DNA from: an uncultured Campylobacter sp.
GTDB lineage: Bacteria > Campylobacterota > Campylobacteria > Campylobacterales > Campylobacteraceae
Assembly (NCBI RefSeq): GCF_937980635.1
Contig: NZ_CALJPG010000016.1
Span: 1-64,000 of the forward strand
DNA length: 64,000 nt
Direction of reading: 5' to 3'
The notes beneath the pieces are model-generated. The model was given only the letters and a program-made list of their open reading frames with translations, was not told the origin of the DNA and searched no databases. Numbering within the stretch: the stretch's first letter is position 1; each line of letters opens with the position of its first letter. Below, in pieces: positions 18,111 to 27,511 of the stretch. A program made the position numbers and the translations under genes.

Positions 18111-20695
18111 CTGTTCTCCTCGCTGTCGCCGAAGATCACGAAAGGTAGCATCAGCGTGTTTTTGATGAGATTATAAGGCGTTTTTAGCACGTCGGTCGCA
18201 ACGCCGGTCGAGTAGGTAGGCTTTTTCATCGTGCCGCGAATCTCGATGATCGTGGAGATCGTATTGTTTTCGCCCAAGATGATATGATTTAGCAGCGGGA
18301 TTTTTGAGATTATCGAGCTTGCGTCTTTAAGGTATTTAAGCTCTAGATCGATATTCAGCGCGCCGCTTTTCATATCCACTTCGCCGTTACCAGCAATGTC
18401 TGCGCTACTGCCGGTAAAGTTCATCGCGTTTATGTAAATTTTATCGCCGCTGCGGCGAAAGTAAATTTTACCCTTCTGGACGCTAAAGCCGCGATCGTTG
18501 AAATCGGGCGTCTTAAACGTTAGTAGCGACGGCACCGAGTTTATAAAGCTAAGCAGCCTTTGATAGATGATGTAGTCCTTCAGATAGGTGTTTTGCACGT
18601 TGATCTCGCCGCGGTAGTTACGCGGATCGATACCGCTTGCTTTTAGAGTAAATACCCCTCCGTCGAAGCTCTGCGAGCCTAGGAATTGATTGAGCGCCTC
18701 GCCGCTGATGTTTTGCGCAAAAATTTGAAGCAGGCTCTTTTTAAAGATCAACTTCACGTCGCCGCGTTTGAAATTCGCGTTTAGGTTCATATTTTTGCCG
18801 TCCAGCACGCCGTTAAAATGCGTAAATTTAAGTGTCTTATTAAGATCGGATAGTACGATCGCAGAATTTTGCCCGCTGAAATTTATCGGCGAGCGCTCCT
18901 TCGTGCCGCTATTAAACTCGCTGGTTTGCACGCTCGTATTGATCGCGACGTCCACGTCTTTTAGAGCGACGAAGTTACCGCCTTTGTTTATTTTAAGAGA
19001 AATTTTACCGCTTCCGCTAGAGCCGTCCAGATCGCCCCCGCGCACCCGAAGCGCGAAAGAATCGTTTTTGTAGGCTCTGCCGTCTTTGTTTAGCAGACCG
19101 AAATCAAAGATAAGATTGTTGCTGCTGATATCCAAATTTGTAAAATCGCTGGTTAAAATTTTAAGATCTCCGCCGCTAATGCCCGCGTTTTTAAGCGTCT
19201 TAGAAAAGGGCAGAATTCCGCTAATATCGGGCGAGCTAATCTCGATCCGCTCGCCGAAACTCATCTTTGCGCCCAAAAATTGCGAACTTAGCACCGGCGC
19301 CTTGCCGCTAAAATCAAGGCTTATATTATCTCGCGCGTCACCAAATTTTAAAATTTCTTTGCCGTTCGGGGAGAGATTAAAGCTATGGATTATGCCGTTA
19401 AATTTGGCCTTGCGCGTGGCGATATCGATACTGCCGCTTGCCGTGGCGTTAAAAATTTCATTTTGTAGATTCGCGTCTTTGATGTCGATCTTTTTTTCTG
19501 TGATATGTACCCGCGCAGCTTTGGAGTGAAATTTCGCTTTAGAGATCATCAGATCGGCGTCTTTTAGCGTCACGTTCGCATCCACCTTGGCGCTTTCCTT
19601 CTCGACGTCCACGTCTATCAGCACGCGTGCATCGATCCCGCCGCCTAGCGGATATACGGGCTCGTTTATGCCGTAGCTTTGCAAAATATCCACAAGGTCT
19701 TTGCCCAAACTCTCCTTGGTTCGCAGATCCAGATATACGATCGGCTTCTCTTCAAAAAGCCCGCCGATACGCACACCGCTTCCCTCCAGGCTTTTGCCTT
19801 TAAATTTAGGCTCGTTCAGCGCAAAATTTAGATAATCGTTTTTGAGCGTGATGTTGGCGTCTTTTACCGTTACGGCTTCGATTTGCGGCTGAAATTTTAT
19901 CGTAAGATCCTGCGCATAAGCCGTGGCGCTAACGTTTTCGGCGATCGGGCGCGGATCTTTTAGATCGACTTTGGCATGCAGATTTTCGATGTAGTAGTTT
20001 TGCGCGACCGCCTTGCCGTAGATCCACTCATTCGCAAGAGGATTTAGCCCTGTTAGCGCGCCCAGCTCATTCATAAAATTTTTCAGACTCAAGGCCGAGG
20101 CGCGGTTTATCTCGATATTTAACTCCGAGCCGATATTGTGCACGTCAAGCTCGCCTGCGATCTCGTGCGAAGCGAAGGTGCCGTTAAAATCATACGTATC
20201 GGCTTTGAAATTTGCTCGTGCCGTGCCGTGCAGAGTGAGATTAAAATCATTTAGCTTAAGCTCGATCGGATCGAAGTTCAGCCCGTCTGCGCCAGGCGTG
20301 ATCTTTGAGCTTAGCCTAAAAAACCGCGTGTCGGCGTAAAAAACGTCGCTTTTGTATTTTAGCTTTAGGCTTTCGCCTTTTATTTTCATATTGTCTACGT
20401 CGATCTCTTCGAAAAAGGAGTTGATGAGCGAGATTTTTTTGCTAAATTCTAAAATTTTCTCGCTTTGCGTGCGCAGATCAGTGGAATTTTGCTCTAAATT
20501 TTGTGTATTATTTTGCGTAATTTCAAGATTTTTGATGCGCAGCACGAGACTTTTATTTAGCTTGAGATAAAACCCCTCAAGCTTTGCAAAGCCTACGTCC
20601 AGCTGCGAAATCGCAATACCGTGCTTTAGAGCCACGGCGCATATTATAAAAAGTATAGTAAGAGTAAGAAAAAATCTAGCTAAAAATTTATACAT
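18107..20695 (-). CDS. Large AsmA/DUF3971-like envelope protein
   Basis: About 862 residues: one N-terminal membrane anchor (FLARFFLTLTILFIICAVAL) and then a very long beta-rich periplasmic region with repeated short strands (for example SGSIDIATRKAKFNGII, NGEVDMKSGALNIDLEL). The C-terminus reads SIISKIPLLNHIILGENNTI and RGTMKKPTYSTGVATDVLKTPYNLIKN, as in AsmA-like/YhdP-type proteins. That superfamily forms lipid-conducting bridges between the membranes; a role in phospholipid transport is inference. The ATG at 20695 is better spaced from GGGA than the one at 20698. It ends by overlapping xerH. Confidence 0.78.
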   Translation of the reverse strand: MYKFLARFFLTLTILFIICAVALKHGIAISQLDVGFAKLEGFYLKLNKSLVLRIKNLEITQNNTQNLEQNSTDLRTQSEKILEFSKKISLINSFFEEIDVDNMKIKGESLKLKYKSDVFYADTRFFRLSSKITPGADGLNFDPIELKLNDFNLTLHGTARANFKADTYDFNGTFASHEIAGELDVHNIGSELNIEINRASALSLKNFMNELGALTGLNPLANEWIYGKAVAQNYYIENLHAKVDLKDPRPIAENVSATAYAQDLTIKFQPQIEAVTVKDANITLKNDYLNFALNEPKFKGKSLEGSGVRIGGLFEEKPIVYLDLRTKESLGKDLVDILQSYGINEPVYPLGGGIDARVLIDVDVEKESAKVDANVTLKDADLMISKAKFHSKAARVHITEKKIDIKDANLQNEIFNATASGSIDIATRKAKFNGIIHSFNLSPNGKEILKFGDARDNISLDFSGKAPVLSSQFLGAKMSFGERIEISSPDISGILPFSKTLKNAGISGGDLKILTSDFTNLDISSNNLIFDFGLLNKDGRAYKNDSFALRVRGGDLDGSSGSGKISLKINKGGNFVALKDVDVAINTSVQTSEFNSGTKERSPINFSGQNSAIVLSDLNKTLKFTHFNGVLDGKNMNLNANFKRGDVKLIFKKSLLQIFAQNISGEALNQFLGSQSFDGGVFTLKASGIDPRNYRGEINVQNTYLKDYIIYQRLLSFINSVPSLLTFKTPDFNDRGFSVQKGKIYFRRSGDKIYINAMNFTGSSADIAGNGEVDMKSGALNIDLELKYLKDASSIISKIPLLNHIILGENNTISTIIEIRGTMKKPTYSTGVATDVLKTPYNLIKNTLMLPFVIFGDSEENR

Positions 20696-20754
20696 CATCG
20701 TCCCATTAAAAAGCTACGCTCAAAACCAAATCGAGCGTGCCGAAAAACTGCGCT

Positions 20755-20799
20755 TATAATATGAAATTTATTCAAAATTTTGGCTTATTTGCCTATAAT
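20755..20799 (+). promoter_or_regulatory. Two perfect TATAAT boxes upstream of mltG
   Basis: TATAAT occurs at 20755-20760 and again at 20794-20799 (GCCTATAAT). The second gives a start near 20806 and a leader of about 20 nt before the mltG ATG. Campylobacter sigma-70 promoters rely on the -10 and periodic T-tracts, and AT-rich DNA precedes both boxes. Confidence 0.5.
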
Positions 20800-20824
20800 T
20801 TCAGCTAAATTTTGAAAGGAATGC

Positions 20825-21775
20825 ATGAAATTCTTTATAAAGCTCATCAAAGCGGCGTGCATTTGTATCGAGCTTGCGGCTATCGTTCTTTTGGCCGTGG
20901 GCTTTGATCTACACGAGCGCGTCGGCAACGCGAAAACCGTACAGATAGGTCAGGGCAGCTCAACGAAAATTTTATCGCAACTCTCAAAGAGTTATCCAAA
21001 ATTTACGAAATTTGATGCGAGGCTACTTTCTTTTTACGGCGGCGCAAAAACCGGCGAGCTGGAGCTTAGCGGCGAAAATTTGCCCAAATATCAATTTTTG
21101 TATGAGCTAAGCGTCGCAAAGCCCGTGATGAACGAGATCAAGCTGATCCCCGGAGAGACTACGATCGTGTTTTTAAAACAACTTGCGAAAGATCGCGGAC
21201 TAAGCTTTAGCGAGCTTGAGCGCGAATACAACGCCACAGCGCCGTTTTACGAGGGCTTTTTGGTTCCCGAAACCTATAAAATAGGCAAAAACGAAAGCGA
21301 AAAAAATATCATCGACCACCTCGTTTCAAGCGCGCAAAAATTCCACGAAGACTTGTCGCGCGAGCTTATCGGCGAATATAACGCCACGGCGTGGAAACAG
21401 GTGCTAATCAAAGCCTCTGTCATTCAAAAAGAGGCCGCAAACGCAGATGAGATGCCCCTCGTAGCTTCCGTCATCGACAACCGCTTGGCCAAAAATATGC
21501 GCCTTCAGATGGACGGCACGCTGAATTACGGCGAGTTTTCGCATGTCAAGATCACTCCGCAGCGCATCCGCACCGACACCAGCCACTACAACACCTACCT
21601 CAACGACGGACTTCCCAAAGAGCCCGTGTGCGTGGTCTCTCGCGATGCGATACGCGCCGTTTTCACGCCCGCAAAGAGCGAGTATCTGTATTTTATGCGA
21701 AATAAAAAAACGGGGCTTCACGATTTTGCGCGCACGCAAGCCGAGCACGAGCGCAACGTAAAGGCGCAGAGGTAA
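20825..21775 (+). CDS. mltG: Endolytic murein transglycosylase MltG
   Basis: A 316-residue membrane-anchored lytic transglycosylase (YceG family) thought to cut nascent glycan strands and end their growth. There is one N-terminal membrane segment (ACICIELAAIVLLAVGF). The LysM-like region (IGQGSSTKILSQLS, GETTIVFLKQLA) is followed by the catalytic domain with FLVPETYKI, KASVIQKEAANADEMPLVASVIDNRL (the Glu of IQKEA is catalytic) and LQMDGTLNYG. Length is typical. GAAAGGA precedes the ATG. Confidence 0.93.
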   Translation: MKFFIKLIKAACICIELAAIVLLAVGFDLHERVGNAKTVQIGQGSSTKILSQLSKSYPKFTKFDARLLSFYGGAKTGELELSGENLPKYQFLYELSVAKPVMNEIKLIPGETTIVFLKQLAKDRGLSFSELEREYNATAPFYEGFLVPETYKIGKNESEKNIIDHLVSSAQKFHEDLSRELIGEYNATAWKQVLIKASVIQKEAANADEMPLVASVIDNRLAKNMRLQMDGTLNYGEFSHVKITPQRIRTDTSHYNTYLNDGLPKEPVCVVSRDAIRAVFTPAKSEYLYFMRNKKTGLHDFARTQAEHERNVKAQR

Positions 21776-21803
21776 AATTTAAGGTCGCTTCGGCTTAAAT
21801 TTT
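21774..21803 (+). terminator. Hairpin overlapping the mltG stop
   Basis: AAAATTTAAG pairs perfectly with CTTAAATTTT across a 10-nt loop, ending in TTTT. It overlaps the last bases of mltG. It is built from two AATT cores in inverted orientation. Confidence 0.45.
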
Positions 21804-21841
21804 AAAAACGAAATTTCGTCTTTAAATTTTAAAATTTAAAT

Positions 21842-21863
21842 CCCGCAGTTATAAAAATGCGGG
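21842..21863 (+). other. Short hairpin in the mdh leader
   Basis: CCCGCA and TGCGGG form a 6-bp stem with a 10-nt loop about 20 nt before the mdh start. It could affect mdh expression or simply extend the mltG terminator region. Confidence 0.3.
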
Positions 21864-21883
21864 CTGATATTTAGGAGATAACA

Positions 21884-22765
21884 ATGAAAATAGCGATATT
21901 CGGCGCGGGAAACATCGGCGCGGCGGTAGCAAACGATCTTATTGTAAGCGATTCTTTAAGCCAAAAGATAGATAGCATCGTGCTTGTGGATACGGTAGAA
22001 CAGATCGCGCGCGGCAAGGCACTCGATCTTGCCCATACGGCGGCGGTTTACGAGCGCGACCTGCGCATAAGCGGCAGCACCGAGCCCGGCGACATAGCGG
22101 ACGCAGGCGTTGTCGTGATCACGGCGGGGCGCGCAAGAAAGGCGGGGCAGAGTAGGGAGGAGCTGTTTGGCAGCAACGCCGCCATCGTCGCGCAATGCGC
22201 GCGAGATGCCGCAAAATACGCGCCTAGCTCCATCATCATCGTCGTTACCAATCCGCTTGATATGATGGTTTATGCGGCGCTGCAGGCTAGCGGGTTTGCA
22301 AAAGAGCGCGTCATCGGCATGGCGGGCGAGCTAGATGGCGCGCGGCTTAAATTTGAACTCGCGCGCGCAAGCGGTAAGGAAATTTCATCGATGAGAAGCG
22401 CGATCGTGGGCCCGCATAGCGAAGAGATGATCGCGCTTAAAAACGAGCTGGGATTTGAAATTTCGGATGAAATTTTCGAGCGCGCGGTACAAAATACCAA
22501 ATGCGCCGGCGCGCAGATCGGCGAGCTACTGGGCACGTCGGCGTATTTGGCGCCCGCTGCTGGGATCGTAAAGATCATAAAATACATCCTTTTTGATACC
22601 TGCGGCACGCTCGCCTGCTGCGTCGCGGATAGATCCGGAGTGCCTTTGGGGCGCTTCGTAAGCGTCGGCAAAATGGGCGCGATAGAGAAAAATTTTGCCT
22701 ACTCTGGCGAGTTTTATGAGCAGCTTGAACGGATGCGTGAGCGGATAGCGGGGCTGAAGTTTTAG
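21884..22765 (+). CDS. mdh: Malate dehydrogenase
   Basis: A 293-residue NAD-dependent dehydrogenase of the LDH/MDH superfamily (malate to oxaloacetate). GAGNIGAAVANDL is the Rossmann motif, IVLVDTVEQIARGKALDLAH carries the Asp that selects NAD, GRARKAGQSREEL the active-site loop with Arg, NPLDMMVY the next Asp/Asn, and IVGPHSEEM the catalytic His. GGAGATAAC precedes the ATG. In C. jejuni it is followed by sucC, sucD and oorDABC; here sucCD is missing. Confidence 0.93.
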   Translation: MKIAIFGAGNIGAAVANDLIVSDSLSQKIDSIVLVDTVEQIARGKALDLAHTAAVYERDLRISGSTEPGDIADAGVVVITAGRARKAGQSREELFGSNAAIVAQCARDAAKYAPSSIIIVVTNPLDMMVYAALQASGFAKERVIGMAGELDGARLKFELARASGKEISSMRSAIVGPHSEEMIALKNELGFEISDEIFERAVQNTKCAGAQIGELLGTSAYLAPAAGIVKIIKYILFDTCGTLACCVADRSGVPLGRFVSVGKMGAIEKNFAYSGEFYEQLERMRERIAGLKF

Positions 22766-23164
22766 TGGATATAGAGCGAATTCGACGCGACGCGGAAACG
22801 GGATTCGTAGATTTAAAATTTCAAAGCGTAGAATTCTTGCGATAGAATTTTGCGGCATTAAATTTAACTTTGGCAAGAAATTTAAGCTCGCAGAATTTTA
22901 CAGCGTAAAATTTCATTCACCATGGAATTTTAAAATTTGCGTAATTTTGCCCGCTGTGAAATTTCGTAGATTAAAATTTTACTTTGGCGAGAATTCTGTG
23001 TGGCGTAAAATTTTTAAACGCCACAAAATTTTAAAATTTAAACTCCGCAAAATTTAAAAACGAGAGGACTTTAATGCGATCAAAGCAGGCTTGCGCTGCA
23101 AAATTTCAAATTTTAAATCGCAAAGCGGGATTTAGTGCGGATTTTGATAAATTAAGGAGAAAAT
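22766..23164. other. AATT-rich gap where sucCD would be expected
   Basis: About 400 bp with no gene. It is a dense run of AAATTT, GAATTT and GAATTC cores, including the perfect 14-bp palindrome at 23026-23039 and an inverted pair GGCGTAAAATTT / AAATTTTAAA near 23002-23036. I see no remnant of sucC or sucD. Confidence 0.55.
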
Positions 23165-23476
23165 ATGAGCGAAAATGAGAGCCAGCGCGCCGTCTGGACG
23201 GATGAGAGCCGCTGTAAGGCGTGCAATATCTGCGTAAGCGTCTGTCCTAGCGGTGCGATCGCGATGAGACAGGACGAGGGCGCCGTGCAGGGCATGATGA
23301 TCGACGTTGTGGATGAGGGCGCCTGTATCGGCTGTAGGGAGTGCGAGTTGCACTGCCCTGATTTTGCGATTTTCGTTGCGCCCAAAGGCTTTAAATTCGC
23401 TCGTCTAAGCTCGCAGGCTAGAGAGATGGCAGAAAAGATCAAAAACAATAATTTTATGAAACCCAAGGACGCATAA
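23165..23476 (+). CDS. oorD: 2-oxoglutarate:acceptor oxidoreductase, ferredoxin-like subunit
   Basis: A 103-residue protein with two 4Fe-4S motifs: CKACNICVSVCP (residues ~17-28) and CIGCRECELHCP (~55-66). It is the electron-transfer subunit of the OorDABC complex, which oxidises 2-oxoglutarate to succinyl-CoA and reduces a low-potential carrier (flavodoxin in related species; see 28223). AAGGAG precedes the ATG. Its stop overlaps oorA as TAATG. Confidence 0.93.
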   Translation: MSENESQRAVWTDESRCKACNICVSVCPSGAIAMRQDEGAVQGMMIDVVDEGACIGCRECELHCPDFAIFVAPKGFKFARLSSQAREMAEKIKNNNFMKPKDA

Positions 23477-24597
23477 TGAGAGAGGTAATTTCCATAGGCA
23501 ACGCCTTAATTGCGCGTGCGGCGATTGATTGCGGCTGTAATTTTTTCGGCGGCTATCCGATCACGCCGAGTAGCGAGATCGCGCACGAGATGAGCCGCTT
23601 GCTGCCTAAGGTCGGAGGCAAATTTATCCAGATGGAAGATGAAATTTCGGGCATTTCGGTAGCTTTAGGCGCGTCGATGAGCGGTGCAAAGGCGATGACG
23701 GCAAGCTCCGGTCCTGGAATTTCACTAAAATCAGAGCAGATTGGGCTTGGTTTTATCGCTGAAATTCCGCTTTTAATCGTAAATGTTATGCGCGGAGGTC
23801 CTAGCACAGGGCTTCCTACGCGAGTGGCACAGGGCGATATTTTGCAAGCTCGCAACCCAACTCACGGCGATTTCCAAAGCATCGCGCTGTGTCCGGGCTC
23901 GCTAAAGGAGGCTTACACGCAAACCGTGCGCGCCTTCAATCTAGCCGAGCGGTTTATGACGCCAGTATTTTTGCTACTTGATGAGACGCTTGGGCATATG
24001 CAAGCAAAGGCGGTGCTACCTGAAATTTCGGATCTAAAAATCGAGCGCAGGGCGGAATTTAAAGGTAGTCCTAAAGATTATGAGCCCTACGATGCTGCGC
24101 CCGATAAGCCTGCGGTGCTAAATCCCTTTTTTAGAGGATATCACTATCACATAACGGGGCTTCATCACGGCGCGAAGGGCTTTCCGACCGAAAATGAGCA
24201 GATCGTGGATCGCTCTATAAAAAGGCTTTTTAATAAAATTTCGGCGCATGAAGATGAGATCGTACAATATGAGGAATTTATGCTAGATGACGCCGAAATC
24301 TGCATCATCGCCTACGGCAGCGTTAGCCTAGCAGCAAAAGACGCGATTTTAAAGCTACGTAGGCAAGGCGTGCGTGTGGGACTTTTTCGCCCGATCACGC
24401 TGTGGCCAAGCCCTGCGCGCAAGCTAAGGGAGCTAGGGGAGAGATTTAATAAAATTTTGATCGCCGAGCTAAATTTAGGGCAGTATCTGCTAGAGGTGCA
24501 GCGCGCTTGCTTGAGGGATGATTTTAAGACGCTTCTTAAGGCAAACGGCAGACCGATCAGCCCTAGCGAGATTATCGAGAAAGTAAAGGAACTCTAA
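23476..24597 (+). CDS. oorA: 2-oxoglutarate:acceptor oxidoreductase, alpha subunit
   Basis: A 373-residue subunit holding the pyrimidine-binding domain of the thiamine pyrophosphate site: GCNFFGGYPITPSSEIAHEM, the activating Glu region (QMEDEISGISVALGASMSGAKAMTASSGPGISL), and a C-terminal domain II (IIAYGSVSLAAKDAI, LFRPITLWPSPARKL, NLGQYLLEVQR). It runs straight into oorB with no spacing (TAA then ATG). Confidence 0.95.
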   Translation: MREVISIGNALIARAAIDCGCNFFGGYPITPSSEIAHEMSRLLPKVGGKFIQMEDEISGISVALGASMSGAKAMTASSGPGISLKSEQIGLGFIAEIPLLIVNVMRGGPSTGLPTRVAQGDILQARNPTHGDFQSIALCPGSLKEAYTQTVRAFNLAERFMTPVFLLLDETLGHMQAKAVLPEISDLKIERRAEFKGSPKDYEPYDAAPDKPAVLNPFFRGYHYHITGLHHGAKGFPTENEQIVDRSIKRLFNKISAHEDEIVQYEEFMLDDAEICIIAYGSVSLAAKDAILKLRRQGVRVGLFRPITLWPSPARKLRELGERFNKILIAELNLGQYLLEVQRACLRDDFKTLLKANGRPISPSEIIEKVKEL

Positions 24598-25443
24598 ATG
24601 GCGTTTGATTACGATAAATATCTAAGAACGGACAAGATGCCTACGCTTTGGTGCTGGGGCTGCGGTGACGGAGTGATCTTAAAAGCGATCATCCGCGCAA
24701 TTGACCGCTTAGGCTGGAGTATGGACGATGTGTGCGTGGTAAGCGGTATCGGCTGTAGCGGCAGGATGTCGAGTTACATAGATTGCAATACCGTCCATAC
24801 GACGCACGGACGCGCGATAGCTTATGCTACGGGTATCAAGCTCGCAAATCCAGGTAAGCACGTAATCGTAGTCACTGGCGATGGCGATGGGCTTGCGATA
24901 GGGGGCAATCACACGATACATGGATGCCGCCGCAATATCGATCTAAATCATATCTTAGTAAATAATTTCATCTACGGGCTTACAAACTCGCAGACGAGCC
25001 CTACGACGCCGCGCGGGTTTTGGACGGTTACGGCGCAATACGGCAATGTCGATCCCAGCTTTGATGCGGCAAAACTTGCGATTGCCGCTGGAGCAACTTT
25101 TGTCGGACGTGAGAGCGTGACAAATCCCGAAAAAATCGAGCGACTTCTAGCCAAGGGCTTTGAGCACGATGGTTATAGTTTTTTTGATATTTTTAGCAAC
25201 TGCCACGTAAATTTGGGTCGTAAAAATAAAATGAGCGAGGCGGTGCAAATGCTAAAGTGGCTCGATTCGCGCACGATTTCCAAAGCAAAATTTGACGCTC
25301 TTAGCGAGGATGAGCGAGCGGGGCTATTTCCGATTGGAGTTTTACATGAAGATAATGAGCACACCGAATACACAAAGGCGTATCAAAAGGTGATAGATGC
25401 GGCACAAAGCGGCGAAGCGATAAATTTTGAAGGACTAAGATGA
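24598..25443 (+). CDS. oorB: 2-oxoglutarate:acceptor oxidoreductase, beta subunit
   Basis: A 281-residue TPP-binding subunit. MPTLWCWGCGDGVIL and GIGCSGRMSSYIDCNTVHTTHGR give the conserved cysteines and the diphosphate-binding region; GDGDGLAIGGNHTIHGCRRN is the TPP/Mg motif (GDGD then N); NNFIYGLTNSQTSPTTP follows as in the family. Its last codons overlap the oorC start (ATGA). Confidence 0.95.
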   Translation: MAFDYDKYLRTDKMPTLWCWGCGDGVILKAIIRAIDRLGWSMDDVCVVSGIGCSGRMSSYIDCNTVHTTHGRAIAYATGIKLANPGKHVIVVTGDGDGLAIGGNHTIHGCRRNIDLNHILVNNFIYGLTNSQTSPTTPRGFWTVTAQYGNVDPSFDAAKLAIAAGATFVGRESVTNPEKIERLLAKGFEHDGYSFFDIFSNCHVNLGRKNKMSEAVQMLKWLDSRTISKAKFDALSEDERAGLFPIGVLHEDNEHTEYTKAYQKVIDAAQSGEAINFEGLR

Positions 25444-25994
25444 ATCAGTTAAGATTTGTGGGAGTGGGCGGTCAAGGCGTGATCTTAGCAGGTGAAATTC
25501 TAGCTGCGGCAAAGATCGCGCACGGCGGCTATGGAATCAAGGCATCTACGTATACCTCTCAGGTACGTGGCGGACCTACGAAAGTGGATATTATCTTAAG
25601 CGATGAAGAAATTCTATATCCTTACGCGAGTGAGGGCGAGATCGATTTCATGCTCGCAACGGCGCAGAGTAGCTACGATGCTTTCAAAAATGGCGTGAAA
25701 AAAGGTGGCGTGATCGTAATCGAGCCGAATTTAGTAGCGCCGAGCGATGAGGATAGGATAAACTTTAAAATTTATGAAATTCCAATCATCACCATCGCAA
25801 AATACGAAGTTGGAAACGTCATTACTCAAAGTGTCGTAGCTCTAGCGATCGCAGTAGAGCTTAGCCGCTGTATGGACTCAGGGCTCGTAAAAGAGCAAAT
25901 GCTCCGCTCTGTGCCTGAAAAAACCCGTGCGCTAAATGAAAAGGCATATGATTTGGGGGTGAAATACGCGAGAGAGGTTTTAGAGCAAATTTAA
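25440..25994 (+). CDS. oorC: 2-oxoglutarate:acceptor oxidoreductase, gamma subunit
   Basis: A 184-residue catalytic domain-III subunit: FVGVGGQGVILAGEILA at the start, TYTSQVRGGPTKVDIILSD (CoA/substrate loop), and NVITQSVVALAIAVEL. It closes the four-gene oor operon, all coupled by overlaps. No gene of the same direction follows. Confidence 0.95.
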   Translation: MNQLRFVGVGGQGVILAGEILAAAKIAHGGYGIKASTYTSQVRGGPTKVDIILSDEEILYPYASEGEIDFMLATAQSSYDAFKNGVKKGGVIVIEPNLVAPSDEDRINFKIYEIPIITIAKYEVGNVITQSVVALAIAVELSRCMDSGLVKEQMLRSVPEKTRALNEKAYDLGVKYAREVLEQI

Positions 25995-26212
25995 AGACTT
26001 CATATAGAATTTATGATTAACCGCAAGAGTAAAATTTAAAAATTTTTATAGGTAAGATATAAAGTTTCTAGATTAGAATTTCAAAATTATATAGCTAATT
26101 GCTTACATTATTTTTTGATGGGTTGTACTAATTCAAATTGCCCGCCGCGACCTTTTAACTTTTCAGACTTTATAAAAAATTATTGCCGTTCTTTTATCCT
26201 GTTAAATTAATC

Positions 26213-26713
26213 TTATTCCAAAAGTTCTTTAGCTTTTTTCACCGGATTGCATTCATCGTCATTTAAACATGGCTCCAAACCATAGCTCATCTTACAAGCC
26301 AATTTTTTCTTCGAAGGCTCTATCGCCGCATCGCATACCTTTTTAAGATTTATAAATGCTCTTTTTATATTGCCCGTATAGTATAAATCATGCATCCCTG
26401 CGTTTAGGCAAAAATTTAATAATCCGGCATTGCAAGCTTTGTTTAACGCTTTTGTTGCGTCTTTATCTCTGCGCAAATATATTAATAAAATTCCCAATGC
26501 ACCGCAGCTCTCAAAATTTTTTTCGTCGCATTTTGTCGATAAAGTATCTTTTAATATCGAGCAAGCTTCATAATCGCCTTTGTTCCAATCGCATTTATTC
26601 GCTAAATTTTTTAAGTTTGTATCGTTTATTGCGGCAGAGATATCAATGTCTATATTATTTTTTGCCAGCAAAGGCATGGATAAAAGTATCGCTAATGATA
26701 AAATTTTTCTCAT
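26213..26713 (-). CDS. Secreted Cys-rich protein with Sel1-like repeats (paralogue B)
   Basis: About 166 residues with a Sec signal (MRKILSLAILLSMPLLA). Cysteine pairs at Sel1-like spacing follow (ACSILKDTLSTKC, CGALGILLIYL, ACNAGLLNFC, CKMSYGLEPC), as in the Helicobacter cysteine-rich (Hcp) family. These are exported alpha-solenoids stabilised by disulfides; their role is not settled. The start at 26713 has AAAGGA upstream and lies 2 nt after the stop of its paralogue at 26716, so the two form an operon. Confidence 0.72.
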   Translation of the reverse strand: MRKILSLAILLSMPLLAKNNIDIDISAAINDTNLKNLANKCDWNKGDYEACSILKDTLSTKCDEKNFESCGALGILLIYLRRDKDATKALNKACNAGLLNFCLNAGMHDLYYTGNIKRAFINLKKVCDAAIEPSKKKLACKMSYGLEPCLNDDECNPVKKAKELLE

Positions 26714-26715
26714 GG

Positions 26716-27228
26716 TTATAGTCCTTTGATAATTTCTTTGGCTTTCATTAGCGGATCGCACTTTGCATCTTTAGAGCAGTCTTCAATCTCTTTCCTTATG
26801 CTGCAAGCAAGCCTTTTGTCCTCTGAAATTCCCTGTTTGCAAATTTTATCAAAACCCTTAGCGGCTCTTTCAAGATTTCCCGTAAAAAGTATATCGTTAA
26901 TGGCAAGATAGGAGCAGTAAGACATGATATTTGCTTCACATGCTTTGATCAAAGGAGCGGATGAGAATTCGTATTGACCCAAATCCGTAAATATTATTCC
27001 GACAGCCCCGCAGCTTTCGTAATCTCCGCCGTCGCACTTCTTGGATAAAATTTCGACTAGCCTCGTGCATGCGCTGTATTTTCCGTCGCCGCTATTGCAA
27101 GCAATCGCTAAATCTTTTTCCTCTTTGGTTTTTAATAAATAATCCAAGCCTTCCGCCGCCGCAGCGGGGATCGCTGCAAATGCCGCTATAAACGCAAGTG
27201 CCAAAATTTTAATATAGAATTTTTTCAT
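26716..27228 (-). CDS. Secreted Cys-rich protein with Sel1-like repeats (paralogue A)
   Basis: A 170-residue homologue of the downstream gene: signal MKKFYIKILALAFIAAFAAIPAAAA, then ACNSGDGKYSACTRL, KKCDGGDYESCGAVGIIFTDL, KACEANIMSYCSYLA, CSIRKEIEDC. The two share the order ESCGA, a TGN[IL] turn and a C-terminal [DK]P[LV]KKAKE-like tail, so they arose by tandem duplication. A GGGGGC ribosome site precedes the ATG. Confidence 0.72.
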   Translation of the reverse strand: MKKFYIKILALAFIAAFAAIPAAAAEGLDYLLKTKEEKDLAIACNSGDGKYSACTRLVEILSKKCDGGDYESCGAVGIIFTDLGQYEFSSAPLIKACEANIMSYCSYLAINDILFTGNLERAAKGFDKICKQGISEDKRLACSIRKEIEDCSKDAKCDPLMKAKEIIKGL

Positions 27229-27511
27229 CGCAGCCCCCTATTTTTAAGCGGCGATTATATATTAAAATATTTTAGCGGGCTCTTAAAATTTTGCATAGTT
27301 AAAATTTCGATCGCCCGCTAAATTTTAGCGGCACCGTTTTCAAAAGCCGCGCCGCTTCGGGATTTAAAACACCGCTTTTAAAATTTTAAACGTCGCGATT
27401 AAATTTCAAATGTCGCTTGGCGGCTAAGTAAAATTCGCGGCGCACGATGATAAAATTTTAAAATTTCACCGCAAGCTTTAGGCGGCTTTAAATTTAACAT
27501 ACCGAGTTCTG

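Noticed and set aside
16236..18150. A dif site near xerH.
   Set aside because: I looked for a ~30-bp imperfect palindrome with a short spacer; AATT palindromes are so common here that none stands out.
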